A DNA stretch of 25,729 nt, from the NCBI GenBank assembly GCA_900542275.1, contig UQMW01000033.1, forward strand, positions 1-25,729. The letters are read 5' to 3'. A program made the position numbers and the translations under genes. The notes under the pieces are model-generated. The model had not been told where the DNA came from and made no database searches. It worked only from the letters and a program-made list of their open reading frames with translations. Positions 13,138 through 20,265 of this stretch are shown here, piece by piece (positions within the stretch are counted from its first letter, which is position 1; the number at the start of each line of letters is the position of its first letter). The DNA is from an uncultured Collinsella sp. Its GTDB lineage: Bacteria > Actinomycetota > Coriobacteriia > Coriobacteriales > Coriobacteriaceae.

Positions 13138-13859
13138 CGGTCTATGTGACGGGCGACATCCACGGTGGGCTCGACATGCAAAAGCTCCGCGACTGGGGGC
13201 TTGGCGATAGTCTTACCAGCGACGACTATCTCATCGTTACCGGCGACTTTGGCTTTCCGTGGGACTTCTCTGCCGAGGAATGCGCCGACATCGCCTGGCT
13301 GGAGTCGCGCCCCTACACGGTACTGTTCGTCGACGGCAACCACGAGCGCTTCGATCACTGGGAGGAGCGCCCCATGGAGTTATGGCACGGCGGGCTGACA
13401 CAGCGCCTGTCGGACACCTCGCCCATTCGGCGCCTGACGCGCGGCGAGGTCTTTGAGCTCGACGGCTCGACGGTCTTCACCATGGGCGGTGCCACGAGCG
13501 TGGACAGGGAATACCGCGTGCCGTATTCCAGCTGGTGGCCTCAGGAGCTCCCGGACGAGCGCGATTTCGACACCGCGCGGGCAAAGCTCGACGAGGTCGG
13601 CTGGAAGATCGGCTGCGTCATCACTCATACCTGCTCGACGCGCATGCTCTCGCCGACGCTCTACCCGGACCCAGGCTGGGAACGCCCTGATGTGGACCGG
13701 CTGACCGGATTCCTCGACGAGCTCGAGGACCGCCTGGACTATAAACATTGGTATTACGGCCATTTTCACCGAGACGGCAACCCGGACGAACGACACACGG
13801 TGCTGTATGACCGGATCGTGAGGCTTGGGGACAAACTCCTGCCGTGGGGTGCGTACTGA
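13134..13859 (+). CDS. Metallophosphoesterase, second gene of trio
   Basis: Calcineurin-like phosphoesterase of 241 residues. ATG 13134 overlaps the preceding stop (ATGA) and has GAGGTGAT upstream. Motifs: TGDIHGG (about residues 6-12), VTGDFGFPWDF (about 35-45), VDGNHERFDHWEE (about 65-77), ITHTCSTR (about 163-170) and YYGHFHRD (about 206-213). A central insert, MGGATSVDREYR...WWPQELP, is shared with the following gene, so the two are paralogues, while the first phosphoesterase is of another type. The substrate is not predictable from sequence. Confidence 0.87.
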   Translation: MTVYVTGDIHGGLDMQKLRDWGLGDSLTSDDYLIVTGDFGFPWDFSAEECADIAWLESRPYTVLFVDGNHERFDHWEERPMELWHGGLTQRLSDTSPIRRLTRGEVFELDGSTVFTMGGATSVDREYRVPYSSWWPQELPDERDFDTARAKLDEVGWKIGCVITHTCSTRMLSPTLYPDPGWERPDVDRLTGFLDELEDRLDYKHWYYGHFHRDGNPDERHTVLYDRIVRLGDKLLPWGAY

Positions 13860-14596
13860 TGGCTATCTATGTGACGGGCGACGTGCACGGCAGGGCCGAG
13901 TACGGGTCCAGCAGGTTTGCCTTCAAGAATTGGCCGCTGGGCCGGACCCTGACGCGCGATGACATGGTGATCGTGGCCGGCGACTTCGGCTTTGTCTGGG
14001 ATGGATCAAACGCCGAGAAATACTGGCTCGATTGGTTTGAGTCAAAGCCATGGACCACGTGTTTCGTAGACGGCAACCACGAGAACCACCACGCCCTGAC
14101 AGAACTGCCGGTGCGGGAGTGGAGTGGCGGTCTCGTCCATGAGGTACGACCGCACGTGCTGCACCTCATGCGCGGAGGGGTATTCGACATCGCGGGAACC
14201 ACGGTTCTTACCATGGGCGGAGCCGCGAGCAACGACAGGCAGTATCGCAAGGAGGGGAGGAGCTGGTGGCCCGAGGAGATGCCGAGCGAGGAGGAGATGG
14301 ACCACTGCCGCGCCTCGCTCAACCGCGTAGGCTGGAGGGTCGATTGCGTTGTGACTCACGAGGCCCCTGCTGCCCTTGCTGAGGTGCTGTGCCGCGAGCA
14401 TGGACGCGGGTACCGTGGGGATCAACTGCAAACCTTCCTGGGCGAGCTCGACGGGCGGCTCGACTATCGCGTCTGGTTCTTCGGCCACTACCACGGCGAC
14501 AGATGGTGCGACGTCAAGCATCGCCTGATCTACCGAGACATCGTGCCGATTGAAGATGCCGCGCTCGGTTCTAGAGACCTCCTAGAAGCGTTCTAG
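13859..14596 (+). CDS. Metallophosphoesterase, third gene of trio
   Basis: Paralogue of the preceding phosphoesterase, 245 residues. ATG 13859 overlaps the previous stop as TGATG, a coupled start. Motifs: TGDVHGR (about 6-12), VAGDFGFVWD (about 39-48), VDGNHENHHA (about 69-78), VTHEAPAA and FFGHYHGDRW. It keeps the MGGAASNDRQYR...WWPEEMP insert. The last codons (RDLLEAF) and stop lie inside a 19-bp perfect palindrome, so the mRNA end is a long hairpin. The operon ends here, facing a convergent gene. Confidence 0.87.
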   Translation: MAIYVTGDVHGRAEYGSSRFAFKNWPLGRTLTRDDMVIVAGDFGFVWDGSNAEKYWLDWFESKPWTTCFVDGNHENHHALTELPVREWSGGLVHEVRPHVLHLMRGGVFDIAGTTVLTMGGAASNDRQYRKEGRSWWPEEMPSEEEMDHCRASLNRVGWRVDCVVTHEAPAALAEVLCREHGRGYRGDQLQTFLGELDGRLDYRVWFFGHYHGDRWCDVKHRLIYRDIVPIEDAALGSRDLLEAF

Positions 14597-14609
14597 GAGG
14601 TCTCTAGAA
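14569..14609. terminator. 19-bp perfect hairpin over the stop codon, convergent terminator
   Basis: TTCTAGAGACCTCCTAGAA (14569-14587) and its exact complement (14591-14609) are separated by GCG. The stop codon TAG (14594-14596) is in the right arm. There is no T-tract on either side. It lies between convergent genes and probably blocks read-through in both directions or caps the mRNA. Confidence 0.65.
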
Positions 14610-14638
14610 ATCAGCCGCCTGATAGGAGAAGCGCGGGG

Positions 14639-15214
14639 CTACTCGCCCTTCATCTGGGTCATGACCTCGATCTTGGCCTCGGCCACGGCCGCACGCTGCT
14701 CGGAGGCGGCAAGGCGGTCCTTGAGGGCGGCGACCTCGGCCATCAGGTCGCGCTGGGCCAGGAGTGCGTCGTTCAACTCGGCTTGGGCTTTCAACGCGGC
14801 GTCACGCTCGACGCGCAGGCGCTCGATCTCGTCGACCATGGCCACGGCCTCGGCATGGAGCTGGACGACCTGCCTGCCGAGCTCCCTGGCACGGGAGAGG
14901 TACCTGACGCCCGCGGCGTGGAGCTCGTTGTTCTCGAGTTCGAGACTCGCGGTATCGAGTTCGAACTTCTCCTCTATAAAGGCAATCCGCTCATTGCAGT
15001 CGGCCTCAATTTTTTCATTCCGAACCGTCGCCTCGGCGAGCTTGCGGTTGAATTCGTCGATCTGAGCCCTGAGCAGCGCGTTCTCGGTCTTGAGATCGGC
15101 GGTCTCGCGCAGCAGCTTCTCCCGCCACCTCGCCTCGATTCGCTCGGCGGCCTCATCAAGGACGGACTTTATGCCGTAACCGTAGATCTCCCTGATTTTT
15201 CTCGCGTCTGTCAT
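14639..15214 (-). CDS. Coiled-coil protein of unknown function
   Basis: Cytoplasmic protein of 191 residues, not assigned to a family. The start is ATG 15214 (MTDARKIREIYGYGIKSV), nine bases after GGAG; a TTG further up overlaps that site. After about 20 residues nearly the whole protein is predicted continuous coiled coil: heptad-like Leu/Ile/Ala spacing with Glu/Arg/Lys runs (for example KTENALLRAQIDEFNRKLAE and VDEIERLRVERDAALKAQAE). There is no signal peptide or membrane segment. It is convergent with the phosphoesterase operon and may be an independent cargo or scaffold protein; context gives no clear role. Confidence 0.75.
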   Translation of the reverse strand: MTDARKIREIYGYGIKSVLDEAAERIEARWREKLLRETADLKTENALLRAQIDEFNRKLAEATVRNEKIEADCNERIAFIEEKFELDTASLELENNELHAAGVRYLSRARELGRQVVQLHAEAVAMVDEIERLRVERDAALKAQAELNDALLAQRDLMAEVAALKDRLAASEQRAAVAEAKIEVMTQMKGE

Positions 15215-15530
15215 CGTGCGACACTCCAATCAACAATGGGCATGGCTACGCCACGCCGTACGGCTGGGAACAAATACGCGGCCGCTGTTGATTTGTAGTC
15301 GTCCTGCGATCGGTGAGTTCTAAAAAGGCGTCTCAAGTCATGCGTTCACGCAGGTTTTCGATTGGAGAAATACCGCACGTTTTCATGGTATCACGTGCCT
15401 TAAAGAACATGAATGGGCGGTCATATCGATTCGTTGAAAATAGCACCTACGACGTGCTGGTGGCGGGAGAGTGATGGCGTTAAAGATGTCGAGAATGATT
15501 ATGGGAGTATTTTAGATGCAGGTATGAGAA
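15215..15530. other. Non-coding stretch with 8-bp inverted repeat
   Basis: Upstream of the coiled-coil gene. AATCAACA (15228-15235) and TGTTGATT (15286-15293) form an inverted repeat 50 bp apart; the first arm overlaps the ribosome site of that gene, so it may be an operator. From 15294 to 15530 only very short frames are seen: a 21-codon frame at 15409 coupled by TGATG to a 13-codon frame. Neither is convincing. Confidence 0.35.
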
Positions 15531-15592
15531 AGGGTCGAATCGAAGTGTCTGGCCGGACGCCAATTGTCCGGGAACTGTTTCGGTTCGACCCT
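15531..15592 (-). terminator. Two-tier hairpin terminator of the int-xis-repL side
   Basis: AGGGTCGAATCGAA (15531-15544) pairs with TTCGGTTCGACCCT (15579-15592) with one mismatch, enclosing CCGGAC (15553-15558) / GTCCGG (15566-15571). Read on the minus strand it is followed by TTTCTC. It lies about 80 bp after the RepL-like gene. Confidence 0.5.
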
Positions 15593-15674
15593 GCTTCATT
15601 TTACATCCGCGGCATGCTCTTATAGACGCCCGGCGATTACCGACCTTCACGACCTCGATAGTCGGGCTATGGAC

Positions 15675-16061
15675 TTAAGATTTCTTGGGCTCCCAGCCGT
15701 TTTCGATTGCGGCGGGGTAGACTGCGGCGTAATTAAGCATCCAGCTGCCATCGCCCGCTTTTTGAATAAACCCCTTATTTTTCAAAGAGGTATAGGCCCG
15801 GGAGATCGTGTTCTTACTTAGGTGGTAGCGCTCCTCAATCCATTTGCTTTTTGCGTAAAAGCCCATGGCTCGTTTGTTTTTGGAAGGATTTCCAAGCTTC
15901 CATACTGGGCCGAGGATGAGGCGCTCGGCAGCGACAGTGGTGGCACAACACGCCCAGTCGGGCACCGAAATAAAATTCGCGTTATCCATTTTCCTTCTAA
16001 TCTCTCGTTGCTCAGTAACATCATCGGAAAATTTGTCGGAAATTGACGGTAGCTCGCTCAT
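15675..16061 (-). CDS. RepL-like winged-helix protein (replication or regulation)
   Basis: Protein of 128 residues, with start ATG 16061, nine bases after the end of the excisionase-like frame. The C-terminal half is a winged helix: KSKWIEERYHLSKNTISRAY, TSLKNKGFIQKAGDGSWMLNYAAVYPA (about residues 71-118). A recognition helix followed by a short wing and an aromatic-Leu-Asn ending resembles RepL-type plasmid replication initiators and GntR-like regulators. The middle (about 30-65) is hydrophobic and contains GPVWKLGNPSKNKRAMGF. It lies with integrase and xis, so it may serve replication of the excised circle or control excision. The RepL assignment is tentative. Confidence 0.7.
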   Translation of the reverse strand: MSELPSISDKFSDDVTEQREIRRKMDNANFISVPDWACCATTVAAERLILGPVWKLGNPSKNKRAMGFYAKSKWIEERYHLSKNTISRAYTSLKNKGFIQKAGDGSWMLNYAAVYPAAIENGWEPKKS

Positions 16062-16070
16062 GTTTACCGC

Positions 16071-16315
16071 CTAGTCAAGGTGGGCGGTACGACCTTCAAG
16101 CTGCTTGAAAAGTTCGTAGAACGAGCTTTCTAACATGTAATTCGAGCGATGAATCTGGATGAGCTTGCCGGACTCGCGCATAAACTTGCGCGCGGTGTTT
16201 TCGCTCCAGCCGGTGAGTTCGCGGATATCGTTAACGCGGAGCAACCGATCGCACTGAGCGGCACCAGGGGGGAAGTCGGTGTGGACGTCTGAGTGCTAAT
16301 CTGTGGAGTAGCCAT
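16071..16315 (-). CDS. Excisionase-like HTH protein, frame interrupted at a six-C run
   Basis: Minus-strand ATG 16315 with AAAGGA upstream begins MATPQISTQTSTPTS and would run out of phase. The helix-turn-helix is encoded in another frame: CDRLLRVNDIRELTGWSENT, ARKFMRESGKLIQIHRSNYM, then LESSFYELFKQLEGRTAHLD, stop at 16071-16073. Its only in-frame start is a TTG without ribosome site. The two frames join by a -1 shift, or one added C, at the C6 run (16267-16272, GGGGGG on the + strand), giving 81 residues, the size of a small Xis or MerR-type DNA-binding protein. Either a programmed frameshift, a disabling mutation or a sequencing error is possible. It is placed between integrase and the RepL-like gene. 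Confidence 0.6.
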
Positions 16316-16337
16316 GATGAGCTATCCTTTCAATGAG

Positions 16338-16396
16338 GGCCCTCCCTGTGCTTGTAAGACTTACCAGGTTCATAAGCACTTGGGGGGCCGGTTTTT
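16338..16396. terminator. Long stem-loop between integrase and xis
   Basis: GGCCCTCCCTGTGCTT (16338-16353) pairs with AAGCACTTGGGGGGCC (16374-16389) at 13 of 16 positions. On the + strand GGTTTTT follows (16390-16396), so it is a terminator in that direction. On the minus strand it lies in the xis leader and may limit read-through from the integrase. Confidence 0.55.
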
Positions 16397-16427
16397 ATGA
16401 CTACATGCGTAGCCATCTGTCAGTTTT

Positions 16428-16456
16428 AGAATCTATTAAAACTCATTAGATGTCAA
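16428..16456 (-). promoter_or_regulatory. Possible promoter for xis and RepL-like genes
   Basis: TTGACA (16451-16456, minus strand), 17 bp, GATTCT (16428-16433). The -35 is perfect and the -10 poor. It lies in a 218-bp AT-rich gap that otherwise holds only the stem-loop at 16338-16396. Confidence 0.35.
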
Positions 16457-16533
16457 TCAAATAAAGCGTCTACCTGCGGAAATAGTAGTATAGTACCGTA
16501 ATATTATTGATGAAACGATGAATGAATAACATG

Positions 16534-17781
16534 CTATTTCTCGCTTTTCTGTATATAGGCGTTGATGAAGTCTTCGTAGCCTTTAACTGCTTTTATTTCT
16601 GATTGTTGAACGAGGCTTGTATACGTTTTGAGCGTGATATTGGGGTCCGCGTGGCCAAGAATACCTTGCACGCTTCTAACGTCCGATCCGTTCGCCAGCA
16701 TAAAAGTGCTTACACAATGCCTGAGCTGATGCGGGCAGATGCCCTTATATAGTTTTCCGCCAGTCGAATTGTTCCGCTCATAGATTCCAAGATTGCAGCT
16801 AACTGCGAAATCGCGAAACCAATGGTTGAAGATGTAGTTTTTCATGTGACAGACAGTAGGGACCCCCTGCTTGACAGCAATATCGCTAATGATGGGAGTG
16901 CTGCCAGTCTGGGACAGCCCCAGAGAGGCCAGGAGCTCTTTTTGTATGGCTGACCATGATTGAAGACGTTCGGCCAAGGTTTCTCCAACGGGGATTTTGC
17001 GTTGGCTTTCTTGTGACTTGGGTGCCCTCAGTTCATGGTCGTTGGTGTACTGCCTGTCAATTTTCAAGGTTTTATTGGCAGGGTCCCAATCGCGCCATTC
17101 GAGGCCCAGCATCTCGCCTTTCCGCATACCCGTATACACTAGTACTAGCGTACCAACAGCTTCGGCGGTGAGCTCAATGTGTTGAAGATGTGTGCATAGG
17201 GTAGCTACTTGGTCGATTGTCAGTGATTCTCTTTTGTTGCGTGGTCTGCGAACATGAACGGTAGCGCAGGGGTTTCGGTCAATTATTCTCTTTGCGACTG
17301 CATTCGACAGAATCTGACGCAGCTTCGAATTGATTCGTACAAGCTCTGATGGTTTGTTTTTTCCCATACGACGAGCTTCGGCATATGCTTCTTCGATTAG
17401 ATCGGGAGTTAGCCCCTCAATTGTCTGAAACGCACCGAATAGGTCTTCGATATGCCTGCAATCGTACGCTTCTCTTTCATAGCTCGTTGGCGCAAGCTCG
17501 GTGTCCCTATTTTCATGAAAGGCCCAGCAGTAGGACGCAAGCAAAGTGGGCTTTTTAGTTTTAGTGATCGTGCCAGAGGAGTTGATTTCAGCCAGCTTGG
17601 CCTGCATTGCAGCCTTAGCTTCTGTTTTAGTCTTGCAACGAACCGTATAAGTTGGGGATCGTTTGTAGCGCCCTGTCTTCGGGTCCTTGACTCCAAGGGA
17701 AAAATAATAGCGATAGGTGTTAGGTGATCTCTTGTCTTTCCAACACGTGCCTCTTCCGCTAATTAGTGGCTGTTCTGACAT
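16534..17781 (-). CDS. int: Tyrosine recombinase (site-specific integrase)
   Basis: Catalyses integration and excision of the element at the tRNA-Arg 3' end. The protein is 415 residues; start ATG 17781 follows GGAG by seven bases. It has an N-terminal arm-binding region with YYFSLGVKDPKTGRYKR (about 25-41), a SAM-like core-binding domain (about 78-170), and a catalytic domain with Arg220 (YTGMRKGEMLGLEW), Lys255 (APKSQ), His351 and Arg354 (HQLRH), His377 (GHADPNITLKTY) and nucleophile Tyr387. All catalytic residues are present, so it should be active. It is oriented away from the right attachment site about 190 bp upstream, and followed on the same strand by the xis and RepL-like genes. Confidence 0.95.
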   Translation of the reverse strand: MSEQPLISGRGTCWKDKRSPNTYRYYFSLGVKDPKTGRYKRSPTYTVRCKTKTEAKAAMQAKLAEINSSGTITKTKKPTLLASYCWAFHENRDTELAPTSYEREAYDCRHIEDLFGAFQTIEGLTPDLIEEAYAEARRMGKNKPSELVRINSKLRQILSNAVAKRIIDRNPCATVHVRRPRNKRESLTIDQVATLCTHLQHIELTAEAVGTLVLVYTGMRKGEMLGLEWRDWDPANKTLKIDRQYTNDHELRAPKSQESQRKIPVGETLAERLQSWSAIQKELLASLGLSQTGSTPIISDIAVKQGVPTVCHMKNYIFNHWFRDFAVSCNLGIYERNNSTGGKLYKGICPHQLRHCVSTFMLANGSDVRSVQGILGHADPNITLKTYTSLVQQSEIKAVKGYEDFINAYIQKSEK

Positions 17782-17805
17782 CTTTGCACTCCGTTTCTTT
17801 GAATA

Positions 17806-17849
17806 GTTTTCAACAATTCATTGAGTGCAGTTTAGCTAAAGCCGTTAGT
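17806..17849. repeat. Right-end copies of left-end decamers (candidate arm sites)
   Basis: GTTTTCAACA (17806-17815) and AGCCGTTAGT (17840-17849) recur at 4653-4662 and 4662-4671 inside the left end, in the same orientation and order. Placement just inside both attachment sites fits integrase or Xis arm sites. Confidence 0.45.
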
Positions 17850-17972
17850 AATATGTTTGTAAAAGCATAGGCGCAGCTACCGGAGGCAAAAGACACAAAC
17901 TGCTATGTTTATCTGCGGTTATATGATGTTCAATGATGCTTGATGAATGGTAGGGGGTAGCATTAAATCATA

Positions 17973-18020
17973 TCTCCTAAAGCGGGTGTCGACGGTTCGA
18001 ATCCGCCCGGGGGCACCAGA
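17973..18020 (+). repeat. attR: 48-bp attachment repeat
   Basis: Exact copy of 4457-4504, the anticodon-loop to 3'-end part of tRNA-Arg. It lacks the tRNA 5' half and so is not a functional tRNA gene. Confidence 0.92.
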
Positions 18021-18028
18021 GATTTGTC

Positions 18029-18066
18029 GAGCCCGGTACACCGCCACGGTGCCGGGCTCTTCTGGT
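18029..18066 (+). terminator. Host tRNA terminator displaced by the element
   Basis: GAGCCCGGTAC (18029-18039) and GTGCCGGGCTC (18049-18059) form an 11-bp stem with one G-U pair, followed by TTCTGGTT. It lies just after attR, where the tRNA transcript would have ended before insertion. Confidence 0.6.
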
Positions 18067-18082
18067 TCATGCCATGTCAAAA

Positions 18083-18118
18083 ACGAAGCGCCCGCTTGCT
18101 GGGGGAGCAAGCGGGCGC
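18083..18118 (-). terminator. Terminator of the pknB operon
   Basis: GCGCCCGCTTGC (18088-18099) and GCAAGCGGGCGC (18107-18118) form a 12-bp perfect stem. On the minus strand it is followed by TTCGTTTTTG. It lies about 50 bp after the kinase stop codon. Confidence 0.85.
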
Positions 18119-18170
18119 CTGTGAGCGAATATGTTTGCGGCGAGAGCCGTAATGAGCGGTTGGGTTGCGA

Positions 18171-20132
18171 CTAGTTGGTCGTACCGGAATCGTCGCCCGT
18201 GCTCGTGCCTGAACCCGAACCCGAGCCAGAAAGTGCAACCGTCAGCGTAATCGTGCTGTCGGTGGACTGTTTGCCGGTGGGGGAGACGCCCGTAACGGTG
18301 GCGTTTTCATTGCCGCTCACGGGGTTGCCGTTCTGATCGCAGAATGCGATGTTGTAGAACCCGGCGTTGTTGAGCGCGGTGACGGCCGCGGAGATGCTCT
18401 TGCCGTACAGGTTGCCCGGAACGCTGGCCTTGCCGGACTTCTTGGCAATGACGACGGTAATCGTGGCGCCAGGCTTCTGCTTGCCGCTGGGGTTCCAGCT
18501 AATCACGGTGCCCTCGGTAACCGAATCGTTCTCCTGGTAGCTCACGTCGACGCCAAAGCCTGCCATATCGAGGGCGTTGCGCGCCTGGGCCTCGGTCATG
18601 TCGGTCAGGTCGGGGACGGACGTGGTATCCGGGCCGCTCGAGACCTTGTACGAGATGGTCGTGCCCTTCTCGACTTCCTTACCGGCTTCGGTGCCCTGCT
18701 CAAAGACCTGGCCCTCATCGGCCTCGTTGGCCTCCTCGGAGGCGTTGCCCTTCAGGCCAACGCTTGCCAGCGCGGCTTCTGCCTGGTCCTTGGTCAGGCC
18801 GACCAGCCGGGGAACCTCGACCTTCTCGGAGGGCTTGGGGCCCTTGGAGATTACCAGGTTCACCTTAGTGCCCTTGGCCTTCTTGGTGTTGCCGTTGGGC
18901 GTCTGCTCGGCGATCTTGCCCTCGTCGACATCGTCGTTGTAGCTTTGGTCGATGGTGCCGACCTCGAGGCCGGCTTCCTTGATCAGCTCGACGGCAGTCT
19001 GCTGGTCCTTGCCCAGTACATCGGGAACGGTGACCTGCTCGCCGCCAAAGAGTCCTGTGGCAAAGGCCACCACGATGCCGATGACGGCAACGGCCGCCAC
19101 CACGGCGGCGATGATCTTGTTCTTGTTGGATTTGGGCTTTTCGACCTCGTAGGAGCCGGTGGAGCCCGAAACCGAGCTACGGGCGGTATTCTGGCCGCTC
19201 ACGCCCGAGACGGGACGCACCATGGCGCGCGTCTGATCGGAAAGCTCGCGAGTCTTGGTGGCGCCCAACTCACCGGGGGCACCGATGATGCGTGTGGGCT
19301 CCGAGATGTTTACGGCACGGCCCGACAGGTAGCTGTTGAGCACCTGACGAAGCTCGTCGGCGGTCTGGAAGCGGTTTGCCGGGTCCTTCTCCATGCACTT
19401 GAGGATGATGCGCTCAAGGTCGGCGTCGACACCGGAGTTGATCTGGCTCGGTGGAATAGGCAGCTCGTTGACCTGCTTGAGTGCGACCGAGATAGCGTCG
19501 TCACCGTCAAAGGGAACGCGGCCGGTGGCGCACTCATACATCACGACGCCCAGCGAGTAGATATCCGAGGTGGGGCCGAGGTCCTGACCACGGGTCTGCT
19601 CGGGGCTGACGTAGTGGGCGGTTCCCAGCACGTTGTTGTCTTGCGTGAGGTGGCTGTTCTTGGCGCGCGCGATGCCAAAGTCCATCACCTTGATGTTGCC
19701 GTCGGGCAGCACCATGATGTTCTGCGGCTTAATGTCGCGGTGGATGATCTCATGCTTGTGAGCGACCGAAAGCGCGGAGCTGATCTGCGAGCCGATCTGG
19801 GCGACCTTCTTGGGGTCGAGGGCGCCGTGGCTCTTGATGCCGCTCTTAAGGTCGGTACCGCGCAGGTACTCCATGACGATGTAATAGGTGTCGCCGTCCT
19901 TGCCCCAATCGTAGACGCCCACGATATAGGGGGAGGAGAGACCGGCTGCTGCCTGGGCCTCCTGCTTAAAGCGCGCGGCGAAGGTTGCGTCACCGGCATA
20001 CTGCGGCAGCATGATCTTGACGGCTACCGTGCGGTCGAGGACCTGGTCCTGTGCACGGTAGACGGTCGCCATGCCGCCTGTTCCCACCTTATCCTTGAGG
20101 AGGTATCTTCCCCCGAGGACCCTCTGTTCCAT
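18171..20132 (-). CDS. pknB: Ser/Thr protein kinase with four PASTA domains
   Basis: Membrane kinase sensing cell-wall fragments and controlling growth and division, in the PknB/Stk1 family. The start is ATG 20132 (MEQRVLGGRYLL), with AGGAGCAGGA just before it; an ATG at 20147 lies upstream of that site. It has 653 residues. The kinase domain is about 10-270: GTGGMATVY loop (17-25), Lys39, HRDIKPQN (131-138), DFG (151-153) and SPEQ (176-179). A Ser/Thr-rich juxtamembrane segment is followed by one membrane span (about 339-362), four PASTA repeats (about 367-431, 437-500, 505-565, 569-634) and a Gly/Ser tail. It is the last gene of the FHA-PstP-RodA/PbpA operon; the phosphatase in that operon is its expected antagonist. 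Confidence 0.95.
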   Translation of the reverse strand: MEQRVLGGRYLLKDKVGTGGMATVYRAQDQVLDRTVAVKIMLPQYAGDATFAARFKQEAQAAAGLSSPYIVGVYDWGKDGDTYYIVMEYLRGTDLKSGIKSHGALDPKKVAQIGSQISSALSVAHKHEIIHRDIKPQNIMVLPDGNIKVMDFGIARAKNSHLTQDNNVLGTAHYVSPEQTRGQDLGPTSDIYSLGVVMYECATGRVPFDGDDAISVALKQVNELPIPPSQINSGVDADLERIILKCMEKDPANRFQTADELRQVLNSYLSGRAVNISEPTRIIGAPGELGATKTRELSDQTRAMVRPVSGVSGQNTARSSVSGSTGSYEVEKPKSNKNKIIAAVVAAVAVIGIVVAFATGLFGGEQVTVPDVLGKDQQTAVELIKEAGLEVGTIDQSYNDDVDEGKIAEQTPNGNTKKAKGTKVNLVISKGPKPSEKVEVPRLVGLTKDQAEAALASVGLKGNASEEANEADEGQVFEQGTEAGKEVEKGTTISYKVSSGPDTTSVPDLTDMTEAQARNALDMAGFGVDVSYQENDSVTEGTVISWNPSGKQKPGATITVVIAKKSGKASVPGNLYGKSISAAVTALNNAGFYNIAFCDQNGNPVSGNENATVTGVSPTGKQSTDSTITLTVALSGSGSGSGTSTGDDSGTTN

Positions 20133-20214
20133 TCCTGCTCCTAACATAACTATTCGCTCAACGATGTGTGTAGTACCTACGATGTGGCCGCTGGGGCCGT
20201 GTGGCGCGTTGCCG

Positions 20215-20265
20215 CTAACTCTTCGGCCGCGGCGCGCCTCGGGTGTCCGATTCGATCATGGGCAT
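20215..20265 (-). CDS. Possible 16-codon frame coupled to rodA-pbpA stop
   Basis: ATG 20265 overlaps the preceding stop as TGATG, with CAGGGAG upstream, and encodes MPMIESDTRGAPRPKS before a stop. It lies in the only sizeable gap (132 bp) in this operon. It may simply bridge ribosomes towards pknB. No family is recognisable and it could be chance. Confidence 0.2.
   Translation of the reverse strand: MPMIESDTRGAPRPKS

Larger units (their letters stand above)
4457..18020. mobile_element. 13.5-kb integrative mobilizable element in tRNA-Arg
   Basis: Bounded by a 48-bp perfect direct repeat of the tRNA-Arg 3' end (4457-4504 and 17973-18020). A tyrosine integrase sits about 190 bp inside the right end. 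It carries an excisionase-like gene, RepL-like gene, MobC, relaxase and a hairpin-rich probable oriT, but no conjugation (type IV secretion) genes, so it is probably mobilized by a helper. Cargo is a large surface protein, a secreted protein, three metallophosphoesterases, a coiled-coil protein and a putative type I toxin-antitoxin locus. Confidence 0.9.

Noticed and set aside
15413..15625. 70-codon + strand frame
   Set aside because: No ribosome site, runs through the terminator hairpin, and no recognisable features.
17973..18020. Second tRNA gene
   Set aside because: Only the 3' half is present; it is the attachment repeat.
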